DNA from: Clostridiales bacterium
Lineage (GTDB): Bacteria; Bacillota; Clostridia; Lachnospirales; Lachnospiraceae
Reading direction: 5' to 3'
DNA length: 64,000 nt
Assembly: GCA_023663185.1 (NCBI GenBank)
Contig: JAMPHY010000006.1
Coordinates: 1-64,000, forward strand
The notes beneath the pieces were generated by a model. The model worked only from the letters and a program-made list of their open reading frames with translations. It was not told the origin of the DNA and ran no database searches. Below, piece by piece: positions 8,474-17,395 of this stretch. Position 1 is the stretch's first letter; the number at the start of each line of letters is the position of its first letter. The translations under genes were made by a program, and so were the position numbers.

Positions 8474-9409
8474 TCAAGCCTTGCCTTCTGAACCAAGTAC
8501 AGTCTTAATCTTATGCGCAACTACCTCTTTAACATAAGCGCGTCCGTCTGTCAGATACTGTCTAGGATCAAAATGATCAGGGTGAGCAGCCATATGCTCT
8601 CTGATACCTGCTGTAAGACCTAATCTTAAGTCAGAGTCAATATTAATCTTACATACTGCTGATTTTGCAGCCTGACGAAGCATATCCTCAGGAATACCGA
8701 TAGCGTCTTCCATCTTACCGCCGTTAGCATTAATAATATCAACATACTTAGGAAGTACGGAAGATGCGCCGTGCAGTACGATAGGGAAGCCGGGAAGTCT
8801 CTTAGAAACTTCGTCCAGAATATCGAAACGTAACTGCGGTTTCTGACCCGGTTTAAATTTATATGCGCCGTGGCTGGTTCCGATAGCGATTGCCAGAGAG
8901 TCAACGCCTGTCCTATTAACGAAGTCCTCAACCTGCTCAGGCTGTGTATAAGATTCAGCGCCATGCTCAACCTGTACGTCGTCTTCAATTCCTGCAAGCG
9001 TACCGAGCTCTGCTTCAACTACAACGCCTTTATCATGTGCATACTCTGCAACCTGCTTAGCAATCTTGATATTCTCTTCATAAGGAAGGGAAGAACCGTC
9101 ATACATAACAGATGTAAATCCGCCGTCGATACATGACTTACAGATTTCAAAATCTGCGCCGTGGTCAAGGTGAAGCGCAATCGGAATATTGGTCTCTTCA
9201 ATAGCAGCCTGTACAAGATGAACAAGGTAAGCATGCTTAGCATACTTTCTTGCACCTGCGGAGCACTGAAGGATTATTGGGGATTTCAACTCATCTGCAG
9301 CCTCTGTAATTGCCTGCACGATTTCCATGTTGTTGACATTGAAAGCGCCGATAGCATAACCGCCGTCGTATGCCTTTTTAAACATTTCAGTAGTAGTTAC
9401 TAATGCCAT
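8474..9409 (-). CDS. fba: Class II fructose-1,6-bisphosphate aldolase
   Basis: The 311-residue zinc-dependent aldolase of glycolysis and gluconeogenesis cleaves fructose-1,6-bisphosphate to dihydroxyacetone phosphate and glyceraldehyde-3-phosphate. It shows the metal-site motifs HLDHGAD, VEAELG, GTSHGAYK and VLHGASS and the phosphate-binding NIDSDLR region. Length is normal for the family. An AAAGGA ribosome binding site and a good promoter lie upstream. It is cytoplasmic and appears monocistronic. Confidence 0.96.
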   Translation of the reverse strand: MALVTTTEMFKKAYDGGYAIGAFNVNNMEIVQAITEAADELKSPIILQCSAGARKYAKHAYLVHLVQAAIEETNIPIALHLDHGADFEICKSCIDGGFTSVMYDGSSLPYEENIKIAKQVAEYAHDKGVVVEAELGTLAGIEDDVQVEHGAESYTQPEQVEDFVNRTGVDSLAIAIGTSHGAYKFKPGQKPQLRFDILDEVSKRLPGFPIVLHGASSVLPKYVDIINANGGKMEDAIGIPEDMLRQAAKSAVCKINIDSDLRLGLTAGIREHMAAHPDHFDPRQYLTDGRAYVKEVVAHKIKTVLGSEGKA

Positions 9410-9453
9410 TTCTAATCATCCTTTCTTTTATGGAAATATTTTACTTGTCCTAT

Positions 9454-9481
9454 ATTATAGCAGATTATAGATTAAATGCAA
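9454..9481 (-). promoter_or_regulatory. Sigma-A promoter of fba
   Basis: On the minus strand TTGCAT (9476-9481), a 16-nt spacer and a perfect TATAAT (9454-9459), about 45 nt before the ATG. Confidence 0.6.
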
Positions 9482-9487
9482 ATTCTT

Positions 9488-10387
9488 TTATACTAATTTA
9501 TTCGGGACCTTTATCTCTATAGCGCGGCTACAGTTCTGTATAACCGTGTAGTTATGCGCCCCGCCGTATTCTCCGTCCAAAGTCCACGCCACATCTTCTT
9601 CTGACTCTATTACAAGCCTTGACGTCTTAAAAGATTGGATAAAATCCGAATGCACCTTTTTATCAACAAGCGCAGTTATAATGTTATTCATTTCTGTTGC
9701 AATGCTGGGCTTTCTTATCAGCGTAACTTCAAACAAACCGTCGTTTAATTCCACCGCTTTACCGGTAATTCCTTTAAAGCCGCCTACGGAATTGGAATTT
9801 GTAATCATTCCGTATATAAATTCTTCCTCTATGGTTATATCGTCATAACTGATTTTCATCTTATACGACCTGATTGAAGAAAGGCGCTTAACCCCTTCTA
9901 AAAGATACGCCGCATGCCCTAGCACATTCTTTATGTCCTGTTTAGTTTCGTAAGATACGTCCGTGAAAATTCCAAAAGCAGCCACATAGATAAACGTATC
10001 GTTATTAAACGCTCCGATATCGCAGCCAAAGTTCCCGCCATTCACTACAATGTCTGCAGCTTTAGTCATATTCCGAGGGATACCGAGGCTATTGGCAAAA
10101 TCATTCGTACTGCCTGCCGGAACATAACCTATCGGCAGTTTTTCCTCACTCTGCATCATTCCCGTAACGACTTCGTCTAACGTTCCGTCTCCGCCGCTGC
10201 ATACGACGATGTCATAGCCTCTCCTGCGTTCCCTTACCGCCTTAACCGCATCTCCGGAAGCCTGCGTCGGATATGCAGTCACTTCATAGCCTGCTTTCAC
10301 GAATATGTCGATAATGTCCAAAAGATTACTTCTGATTTGTGCTTTTCCTGCTCTTGGATTATAAACAAAAAGCATACTTTTATCCAT
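9488..10387 (-). CDS. Diacylglycerol-kinase-type lipid kinase (YegS/DgkB/BmrU family)
   Basis: The 299-residue protein has the DAGK catalytic signatures: the FVYNPRAGKA nucleotide loop, VCSGGDGTLDEVV (GGDGT motif) and VPAGSTNDFANSLG. It should phosphorylate diacylglycerol or a related lipid at the membrane, recycling it into phospholipid synthesis. I place the start at 10387 (MDKSMLF), where a GGGAGG site lies 7 nt upstream. A longer frame back to 10441 has no better start. It is the last gene of the ftsH-uvrC-hprK-glk-murB-rapZ-whiA-crh run. Confidence 0.9.
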   Translation of the reverse strand: MDKSMLFVYNPRAGKAQIRSNLLDIIDIFVKAGYEVTAYPTQASGDAVKAVRERRRGYDIVVCSGGDGTLDEVVTGMMQSEEKLPIGYVPAGSTNDFANSLGIPRNMTKAADIVVNGGNFGCDIGAFNNDTFIYVAAFGIFTDVSYETKQDIKNVLGHAAYLLEGVKRLSSIRSYKMKISYDDITIEEEFIYGMITNSNSVGGFKGITGKAVELNDGLFEVTLIRKPSIATEMNNIITALVDKKVHSDFIQSFKTSRLVIESEEDVAWTLDGEYGGAHNYTVIQNCSRAIEIKVPNKLV

Positions 10388-10473
10388 CTGCATACCTCCC
10401 GACTTCCGAAGCTGTTTCCTATGATAAAAAGAGACTCCCATAGATTAGACGGGAATCCCCTTCACATTATGCC

Positions 10474-10731
10474 TTACTGTCCGCCGTCAAAAAATTTCTC
10501 AATACCTGCTACGGCTGCCTCCTCATCGCTCCCGTCTGCAAGCACTGTTGCAGTATCTCCACTGCCTAAGCCCAAACCCATCATGCCCATAATACTTTTA
10601 GCATTGACTTTCTTTTCAGCCGATTCGATATACACGCTGCTTTCATATTGGCTTGCTAATTGTACAAGCATTGCTACCTTCCTCGCCTCTAAGCCACCGT
10701 CGAGCTTCATTTGGACAGATTTCTGAATCAT
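10474..10731 (-). CDS. HPr-family protein lacking the PTS histidine (Crh-like)
   Basis: This 85-residue HPr-fold protein aligns with HPr and Crh throughout. Residue 15, the histidine phosphorylated by enzyme I in HPr, is glutamate here (GLEARKV), while R17 is kept. Ser46 with its context (VNAKSIMG), the site phosphorylated by HPr kinase, is intact. The protein should therefore act as a CcpA co-regulator or signal, not as a PTS phosphocarrier, as Bacillus Crh (Gln15) does. The gene is 13 nt downstream of whiA, matching the Bacillus whiA-crh order, and hprK lies about 4 kb upstream in the same run. AGGAGG supports the start. Confidence 0.88.
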   Translation of the reverse strand: MIQKSVQMKLDGGLEARKVAMLVQLASQYESSVYIESAEKKVNAKSIMGMMGLGLGSGDTATVLADGSDEEAAVAGIEKFFDGGQ

Positions 10732-10744
10732 AAGTTCGCCTCCT

Positions 10745-11626
10745 TTATAACCTCATATGTTCAGCTATTTCACTTAATTTCCTAAGTCGATGGTTTACGC
10801 CCGATTTTCCGACAGGCGGTTCCAAATATCCGCCTAGTTCCTGCAGAGTCGCCTCAGGGTTCTCTAAACGCACCTCTGCCATCTGCCGCAGATTATCAGG
10901 CAGTTTTTCAAAACCATATCGTTCTTTTATTAATAGGATATCTTCTATCTGTTTTGACGCGGCGTTCACTGTCTTAGTAATATTGGCGGCTTCACAATTC
11001 ACACGCCTGTTAATCGAGTTGCGCATCTCTTTTACGATACGAAGATTTTCCAAATTCATCAGCGATACATGCGCGCCCATTACATTAAGTAAATCTACAA
11101 TGCCGGCGCCTTCTTTTAAATACACAACATAATACCGCTTGCGTTTAATGATTTTTGCTTCTATCTGAAATTCTTGAATAATATCGCACAACTGCTGCGC
11201 CTGACCGTTACCGGTACATACAAATTCCAGATGATAGCTCTTCTGCGGATTGCTCATTGAACCTACGCATAGGAAAGCTCCTCTCAAAAAAGACCTCGCA
11301 CAGCAGCTATTCTTAACTAAAAGCGAGCTTACCGGCATGTCCATTGAGATAATGTGACGTTCGCTGTCATACATATGTAATGCTTGAAGAATTTTCTCCT
11401 CCTCTTCTTCCCGCATAACATTATCTATATTATATGTTTTTTTCAATAATGTAAAGCATTTTCTCGCAACCGTTTCATTTTCTATATTTTCAAGCCGTAA
11501 ATGCCCGTCGTCATCACTTATACGAGCCCCAAAATGAAGCAGCGCAGCAAGCTCTGCAAGCTGGCAATGCCTTGCCGGACTTAATATAGCTGCCAGTTCT
11601 TCCTTTACTTCTCCAGAAAATGACAT
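10745..11626 (-). CDS. whiA: WhiA, DNA-binding regulator with LAGLIDADG-like fold
   Basis: The 293-residue protein matches WhiA: the N-terminal FSGEVKEELAAI motif, a homing-endonuclease-like core without obvious catalytic residues, and a C-terminal HTH region (about 210-290) with AANITKTVNAASKQI and GVNHRLRKLSEIA. In Gram-positives WhiA influences cell division and in actinobacteria sporulation. It lies between rapZ and the Crh-like gene, the conserved Firmicutes arrangement, 16 nt after rapZ. Slightly shorter than Bacillus WhiA but complete at both ends. Confidence 0.94.
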   Translation of the reverse strand: MSFSGEVKEELAAILSPARHCQLAELAALLHFGARISDDDGHLRLENIENETVARKCFTLLKKTYNIDNVMREEEEEKILQALHMYDSERHIISMDMPVSSLLVKNSCCARSFLRGAFLCVGSMSNPQKSYHLEFVCTGNGQAQQLCDIIQEFQIEAKIIKRKRYYVVYLKEGAGIVDLLNVMGAHVSLMNLENLRIVKEMRNSINRRVNCEAANITKTVNAASKQIEDILLIKERYGFEKLPDNLRQMAEVRLENPEATLQELGGYLEPPVGKSGVNHRLRKLSEIAEHMRL

Positions 11627-11642
11627 AATCTTACCTCTAACG

Positions 11643-12509
11643 TCAGCCTTTGTCTCTATGGTACAGCTTCAATCCATACCCGCCATTATTTTTCATATGC
11701 GCATAAAGCTCGTTTGCCAGCGTCACGCTGCGATGTCTGCCGCCCGTGCAGCCGATTCCGATAACAAGCTGGTATTTTCCCTCTTTAATATAATTCGGAA
11801 TCAGAAAATTCAGCATGTCCACAAGTTTCGCCAGAAATTCTTCCGCTTCGGGAAAACCCATTACATAGTCCTGAACTTCCTTATCGTCTCCGGTCTTATG
11901 CTTTAATTCATCAATATAGAACGGATTAGGGAGAAATCTGACGTCAAAAACCAAATCCGCGTCCGCCGGAATCCCATATTTAAAGCCAAAGGACAAAATC
12001 GTAATCATTAATGAATTATATTCTTCATTTTTTAAGAAAATCCGGTCAAGCTCTTCTTTTAACTCCCTTGTAAGAAGGTTGGACGTGTCGATTACATAAT
12101 CCGCTTCCTTCTTTATGCCTTCAAGTATCTTCCTCTCCCTGCCTACTCCGGTTTCAATCCGCTCGCCCTGTGAAAGCGGATGCATTCTTCTAGTCTCTTT
12201 ATACCTCTTAATCAATACGCTGTCGCTGGCGTCCATGAAAAGAATTTCAAACTGATAGCCGTCTTTTTTAAGCTTCTCCAATATTCTCTGCACATCTCCG
12301 AAAGTCTGGTCGGCGCGCACGTCCATACCCAGAGCTACTTTTGAAATCTCACCGTTAGGCGTCTCAATCAGCTCTACAAATTTCTCAATCAGCGGTACGG
12401 GAAGGTTATCAACGCAATAAAATCCCAAGTCCTCCAACATTTTTAACGCCGTACTTTTCCCGCCGCCGCTCATTCCGGTTACTACTACGAATCTTATTCC
12501 TACAGCCAT
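11643..12509 (-). CDS. rapZ: RapZ/YvcJ, nucleotide-binding RNase adapter family
   Basis: The 288-residue protein has a Walker A motif at the N-terminus (GMSGGGKST), the FYCVDNLPVPL segment and a C-terminal domain with GIGCTGGRHRSV, all typical of RapZ/YvcJ. In E. coli RapZ senses glucosamine-6-phosphate and steers small-RNA decay; in Firmicutes YvcJ is a GTPase linked to whiA and cell-wall precursor metabolism. It sits between murB and whiA, as in many Firmicutes. Confidence 0.95.
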   Translation of the reverse strand: MAVGIRFVVVTGMSGGGKSTALKMLEDLGFYCVDNLPVPLIEKFVELIETPNGEISKVALGMDVRADQTFGDVQRILEKLKKDGYQFEILFMDASDSVLIKRYKETRRMHPLSQGERIETGVGRERKILEGIKKEADYVIDTSNLLTRELKEELDRIFLKNEEYNSLMITILSFGFKYGIPADADLVFDVRFLPNPFYIDELKHKTGDDKEVQDYVMGFPEAEEFLAKLVDMLNFLIPNYIKEGKYQLVIGIGCTGGRHRSVTLANELYAHMKNNGGYGLKLYHRDKG

Positions 12510-12575
12510 GTTCCTTTCTCCGTTATCTAATGTATATATTATAAAGGCTCTAAACAGTTACCATGTCCGAAATAT

Positions 12576-13493
12576 CTAAAAGTCTCCTAAAAATACAATC
12601 TCCGGTTCCAACGTCACCTGAGTACGTTCCTTAACCTTTGCCTGTACTTCCTCAATTACTTCTTTAATGTCTAAAGCTGTTGCATCTCCTGTATTAATGA
12701 TAAATCCACAGTGTTTGTCAGATACCTGTGCGCCGCCTATCCTGTAGCCGCGCATTCCTGAATCCATAATCAGCTTCCCCGCATAATATCCTTCTGGACG
12801 CTTAAACGTACTCCCCGCGCTTGGATAATTAAGCGGCTGCTTGCTCTTTCGCCTTTCCATGAGCTCATACATTTTTGCCTGAATTTCCTCTTTATCTCCC
12901 TTTTGAAGCTTAAAGACTGCTTCAAGCACAATAAAATGCCTGTTCTTGACAACGCTGGTCCTATATCCAAATTCCATCGTATCGTTGTCCAATGTAAGAA
13001 TTTCTCCTTCATTGTCCATTACTCTGACAGATTCCGTTATCTGCTTCATTTCCCCGTCATACGCGCCTGCATTCATGACAATACCGCCGCCGACGCTTCC
13101 CGGAATACCCGCTGCAAACTCAAACCCCGTAAGTCCCGCGTCCCTTGCGGCTGCTGCCGCTCCCGATAAAAGCGCGCCTGCCTGCACTCTCATGCGCTCT
13201 CCCTGAACAGTAATTTTTTTCATGCCATCTCCGAGTTTAAGCACAATTCCCCGATAGCCTTTATCGCCCACCAGTAAATTACTGCCGTTACCCAGTATAA
13301 AAAATTCCTGTCCTATCCGCTCAAAGTACGGAACAAGCTTACGTATTTCTTCTTCATTCTCTATCAAAATCACGCTTTCGGCTTCCCCGCCCACTCTGAA
13401 CGTCGTATGCCTGCTCATTGGTTCGGCAAAAAGTATTCTCTCTTTAGGAACAATATGTTCAATATAATCATACACCGATGTAATACAATCCAA
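12576..13493 (-). CDS. murB: UDP-N-acetylenolpyruvoylglucosamine reductase
   Basis: The 305-residue flavoprotein carries out the second committed step of peptidoglycan precursor synthesis, reducing UDP-GlcNAc-enolpyruvate to UDP-MurNAc. FAD-binding motifs are clear: HTTFRVGGEA, ILGNGSNLLV and GIPGSVGGGIVMNAGAYDGEM. The YPSAGSTFKRPEG stretch contains the catalytic serine of the Firmicutes-type (type II) enzyme. Cytoplasmic, full length. Confidence 0.96.
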   Translation of the reverse strand: MDCITSVYDYIEHIVPKERILFAEPMSRHTTFRVGGEAESVILIENEEEIRKLVPYFERIGQEFFILGNGSNLLVGDKGYRGIVLKLGDGMKKITVQGERMRVQAGALLSGAAAAARDAGLTGFEFAAGIPGSVGGGIVMNAGAYDGEMKQITESVRVMDNEGEILTLDNDTMEFGYRTSVVKNRHFIVLEAVFKLQKGDKEEIQAKMYELMERRKSKQPLNYPSAGSTFKRPEGYYAGKLIMDSGMRGYRIGGAQVSDKHCGFIINTGDATALDIKEVIEEVQAKVKERTQVTLEPEIVFLGDF

Positions 13494-13557
13494 TTTTGCA
13501 CCGTCTCATTTCTTAATACTTAATTTTTTTATTCATATACAGTATATGCCAATATCC

Positions 13558-14496
13558 TTAATCTAATACCATTTTAGCCGCCCCGAAAATTCCTGCGTCG
13601 TTTCCCAGCGTAGCAAGTGCAAAAATCGCATTCTTACAACCATGAAATACTGTAGCTTCAAAAGTCGGTCTGATATAATCAAACAATATTTCTCCCGCTT
13701 TTGACACTCCGCCGCCGATTACAAAAATTTCCGGATTGACGACTCCTGCTATAATGCCGAGACCTTTTCCAAGATATTCGCCAAATTTTTCAGCCACCTC
13801 TATTGCCAGTTCATCGTTGTCTTTTACCGCGTCAAAAACAGTTTTAGCCGATAATTCCCCCGACCTTAAAACACTGTCTTTATCGCTTGCCGCAAGCGTT
13901 CTCTTTGCCAGCCTGACAATCCCCGTCGCTGAGGCATATTCTTCAAGACAGCCGTAATTCCCGCAGCCGCACTGTTCTTTCTCATTATCTTCGACATGAA
14001 TATGCCCGATTTCGCCGCCTGCGCCGGTTGCGCCGGTTACGATTTCGCCGTTTATTATAATTCCGCCGCCTACGCCTGTTCCAAGAGTAACGGCAACCAG
14101 ATTTTTATGCCCCTGTCCGCCGCCTTTCCACATTTCGCCCAGCGCGGCAACATTGGCGTCATTACCGCCCTCGACGCGCATTCCATCTAAAAGCGCGGCA
14201 AGCTCTTCTTTTATATTGAAAGTTCCCCAGCCCAGATTGACCGCCCCATGTACGACTCCGTCTCTATCTACAGGTCCCGGAACTCCTACTCCTACGCCGG
14301 CAACGTCGGTCTGTGCGATATTTCTCTGCGCCATCTTCGCTTTAATATCCGCCGCAATATCAGGCAGAATATTTTTTCCGCCGTCTTCGGTTCTTGTGGG
14401 AATTTCCCATTTATCAAGCACATTTCCGTTTGTGTCAAATAAGCCTAATTTTACGGTAGTACCGCCCACATCTACGCCAAATACATAATCCGTCAT
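13558..14496 (-). CDS. ROK-family glucokinase
   Basis: The 312-residue sugar kinase has the phosphate-binding FGVDVGGTTVKLGLF motif, the EGGNDANVAALGE active-site segment, and the ROK zinc signature CGCGNYGCLEEYAS (about residues 177-192). It most likely phosphorylates glucose to glucose-6-phosphate with ATP. Its ATG overlaps the stop of hprK in a TAATG arrangement, so the two are translationally coupled, which fits a shared role in carbon control. Confidence 0.92.
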   Translation of the reverse strand: MTDYVFGVDVGGTTVKLGLFDTNGNVLDKWEIPTRTEDGGKNILPDIAADIKAKMAQRNIAQTDVAGVGVGVPGPVDRDGVVHGAVNLGWGTFNIKEELAALLDGMRVEGGNDANVAALGEMWKGGGQGHKNLVAVTLGTGVGGGIIINGEIVTGATGAGGEIGHIHVEDNEKEQCGCGNYGCLEEYASATGIVRLAKRTLAASDKDSVLRSGELSAKTVFDAVKDNDELAIEVAEKFGEYLGKGLGIIAGVVNPEIFVIGGGVSKAGEILFDYIRPTFEATVFHGCKNAIFALATLGNDAGIFGAAKMVLD

Positions 14497-15440
14497 TATT
14501 CGTCTTCCTCCTCTTCTTGTCTGCGCGCCAGAGATTTTTGGACTCTCTGATATAATTCCTGCGCCGCATTATATCCCATCTTTTTCTCACGATGATTGAC
14601 TGCGGCAGATTCACAGATAATCGCAAGGCTTCGCCCCGGTCTGATAGGAATATTATGACAGACCACTTTATTACCAAGATATTCTATATATTCTTCTTCC
14701 AATCCCATACGGTCGTATTCTTTATCCTTATCCCAATCTTCCAGATGTATAACTAAGTCAATGGACTGCGTATCCTTGACGCTGGAAGCTCCAAAAAGCG
14801 CCTTTACATTCACGATTCCGATTCCGCGCAGTTCTATAAAATGTTTGGTAACGTCCGGAGCTGAGCCCACAAGTGTATCGTCGCTGACTCTTCGTAATTC
14901 TACTACGTCGTCCGTTATCAGACGGTGTCCCCTTTTTATCAGTTCAAGCGCCGCCTCGGATTTTCCGATACCGCTTTCACCCGTAATCAATACGCCCTCT
15001 CCATATACATCAACCAGAACTCCATGTATGGAAATGCAGGGCGCAAGCTGTACATTCAACCATCTGATAACCTCCGCCATACACGCAGATGTGGCTTTTT
15101 TACTCATAAAGAGCGGAACTCCATATTTAACCGCAATCTTTCTGAACAAATCATTCGGCTGCAATTCCCTACAGAATACGATACCTGGAATCGGATTGTT
15201 CAGAAGCTTCTCATAAATATCTAACTGTACAGTCTCTTCTAAACCGTTCATATATGAATATTCCACATATCCGATTATCTGTAAGCGCGTCGCCTCGAAA
15301 TGTTCAAAATATCCTGCAAGCTGCAGCGCCGGTCTGTTGATATCCGGCTGAGTAATCTTAATCTTGGAAATATCGATTTCCGGAGTCAGATTTTCCCACT
15401 CCATTTTTTCAATCACTTTTGATAAACTGATATTCGACAT
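14496..15440 (-). CDS. hprK: HPr kinase/phosphorylase
   Basis: The 314-residue bifunctional enzyme phosphorylates Ser46 of HPr and Crh with ATP or pyrophosphate and removes it again with phosphate, setting carbon catabolite repression. Walker A GESGIGKS lies at 154-161, preceded by the conserved ISIHGVLVDVYGEG segment. The C-terminal signature around VVCHNIPIRPGRSLA is present. Its likely substrate in this run is the Crh-like protein at 10.5 kb. Confidence 0.95.
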   Translation of the reverse strand: MSNISLSKVIEKMEWENLTPEIDISKIKITQPDINRPALQLAGYFEHFEATRLQIIGYVEYSYMNGLEETVQLDIYEKLLNNPIPGIVFCRELQPNDLFRKIAVKYGVPLFMSKKATSACMAEVIRWLNVQLAPCISIHGVLVDVYGEGVLITGESGIGKSEAALELIKRGHRLITDDVVELRRVSDDTLVGSAPDVTKHFIELRGIGIVNVKALFGASSVKDTQSIDLVIHLEDWDKDKEYDRMGLEEEYIEYLGNKVVCHNIPIRPGRSLAIICESAAVNHREKKMGYNAAQELYQRVQKSLARRQEEEEDE

Positions 15441-15494
15441 AACCCCACCCCTTCATTTCGATTTTATATAGTTTAACACAATAATTTCTCAATA

Positions 15495-17387
15495 TCAATC
15501 TGTGCCGGTCTTGTGAAAAAAATCATATATCTGTTTTGCCACGTGCTCCGGTATCTCCGGAATGTCACACAGCCGCTCTACTTCCGCATTCTTAATTTCA
15601 TCAATGGATTTAAAAGATTTCATCAACGCTTTTCTTCTTGCAGGACCTATTCCCGGAATATCGTCCAGCATGGATTTCACCTGCGCTTTAGAACGCAGCG
15701 AACGGTGATACTCTATCGCAAATCTATGCGCCTCGTCCTGAATCCTCGTAATAAGTTTAAACCCTTCGGAATGCGTGTCAATAGGAATTTCTTCATTGTG
15801 GTAATAGAGCCCTCTGGTTCTGTGATTATCGTCTTTTACCATTCCGCATACCGGAATACTTAAGTTCAGCTCTTCCAGTACTTTCAAGGCTATATTTACC
15901 TGTCCTTTACCACCGTCCATAAGCAGTAAATCCGGAAATTTAGAAAAGCTGCCAAATTCTTTATCCAGCTCTTTTCTGTCAAGTTCTTCCCGCTCTTCCA
16001 TGCCATGTATGAAGCGTCTGGTCAGCACTTCCTTCATACACGCATAATCGTCAGGTCCCGATACGGATTGTATTTTAAATTTCCGGTAATCGCTGCGCTT
16101 GGGTTTACCCTTTTCATAAACCACCATAGAGCCTACGTTAGCGAATCCGCTTATATTGGAAATATCAAAAGCTTCCATGCGGTAAAGGGACTCTAAGCCA
16201 AGCAGTCCCGCAATTTCACGCACCGCCCCGATGGTACGTCCTTCTTCTCTTTTAATACGCTCCTTATCCCTGCTTAAAACAAGCTGCGCGTTCTGTGCCG
16301 CCAATTCCACTAATTTTTCTTTACTTCCCTTTTTCGGCACACGCAAATAGACTCTGCGCCCTTTCCGTGTGCTGAGCCATTTCTCCAAAATCTCAATATC
16401 CGCTATCTCTTCCTGAAGCATTAGCTCCCTCGGAATAAAAGGCGTTCCGGCATAGAACTGCTTGACAAAATCTAAAAGAACCTGCGCGCTCTCACAGCCC
16501 GCTACATGAGTCATATAGAAATGCTCCCGCCCGATAAGTTTGCCATCTCTTACAAAGAAAACCTGAACTACTGCGTCGCTCTCGTCTTTTGCAAGCGCTA
16601 TTATATCTTTATCTTCACCGTCGCTGTCCGTTATCTTCTGCTTCTGCGCTACGCTCTTTACATTATTGTACAAATCTCTGTAACGGATTGCTTCTTCGTA
16701 TTCAAGCTGCTCCGACGCTTCATTCATTTTCTGCTCAAGCTCCTGCAAAATCGGCTTGTAATTCCCATTTAAGAAGTCCAAAGCCTGCTCGACGCGCTCT
16801 CTGTATTCTTCTTTGCTAATATATTCCTGACACGGCGCCATGCACTGTTTGATATGATAATTCAGACACGGTCTTTCCAGTCCGATATCTCTTGGCAGCT
16901 TACGATTACAAGTACGCAGCTGGTAAAGTTTATTCATCAGCTCTATCGTATCCTTGACTGCCGACGCGCTTGTATATGGACCAAAATACTTACTTTTATC
17001 GCTTTTTTTCTTATCGGTAAAATTCTGCATATCCCTTGAAAACAAAATCCGCGGATAATCCTCTCCCATAGTAACTTTAATATACGGATAGGTCTTATCG
17101 TCCTTAAGCATAGTATTATATTTAGGGCTATGCTCTTTTATCAGGTTGTTTTCTAAAACAAGCGCCTCAAGCTCCGAGTCCGTTACAATATATTCAAATC
17201 TGGCAATCTGTTTTACCATTAAATCAATCTGCGGTCCACGCCCTACAATTTTACGGAAATATGAGCGCACTCTATTATGCAGATTTACGGCTTTCCCCAC
17301 ATAGATAATCGTATCGTCTGCATCGTGCATAATATATACTCCGGGGCTTGCCGGAAGTTTTTTTAATTCCTCCGTAAAATCAAACAT
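15495..17387 (-). CDS. uvrC: Excinuclease ABC subunit C
   Basis: The 630-residue protein makes both incisions in nucleotide excision repair. Domains in order: GIY-YIG nuclease (about 1-95, [20 protein letters not shown]), cysteine-containing linker, UVR motif for UvrB contact (about 205-245), RNase H-like nuclease (about 385-540, with [10 protein letters not shown] and [11 protein letters not shown]), and a tandem helix-hairpin-helix (about 560-628, [12 protein letters not shown]). Length is normal. Its ribosome binding site overlaps the end of ftsH, so the two are likely co-transcribed. Confidence 0.97.
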   Translation of the reverse strand: MFDFTEELKKLPASPGVYIMHDADDTIIYVGKAVNLHNRVRSYFRKIVGRGPQIDLMVKQIARFEYIVTDSELEALVLENNLIKEHSPKYNTMLKDDKTYPYIKVTMGEDYPRILFSRDMQNFTDKKKSDKSKYFGPYTSASAVKDTIELMNKLYQLRTCNRKLPRDIGLERPCLNYHIKQCMAPCQEYISKEEYRERVEQALDFLNGNYKPILQELEQKMNEASEQLEYEEAIRYRDLYNNVKSVAQKQKITDSDGEDKDIIALAKDESDAVVQVFFVRDGKLIGREHFYMTHVAGCESAQVLLDFVKQFYAGTPFIPRELMLQEEIADIEILEKWLSTRKGRRVYLRVPKKGSKEKLVELAAQNAQLVLSRDKERIKREEGRTIGAVREIAGLLGLESLYRMEAFDISNISGFANVGSMVVYEKGKPKRSDYRKFKIQSVSGPDDYACMKEVLTRRFIHGMEEREELDRKELDKEFGSFSKFPDLLLMDGGKGQVNIALKVLEELNLSIPVCGMVKDDNHRTRGLYYHNEEIPIDTHSEGFKLITRIQDEAHRFAIEYHRSLRSKAQVKSMLDDIPGIGPARRKALMKSFKSIDEIKNAEVERLCDIPEIPEHVAKQIYDFFHKTGTD

Positions 17388-17395
17388 CTCTAACC

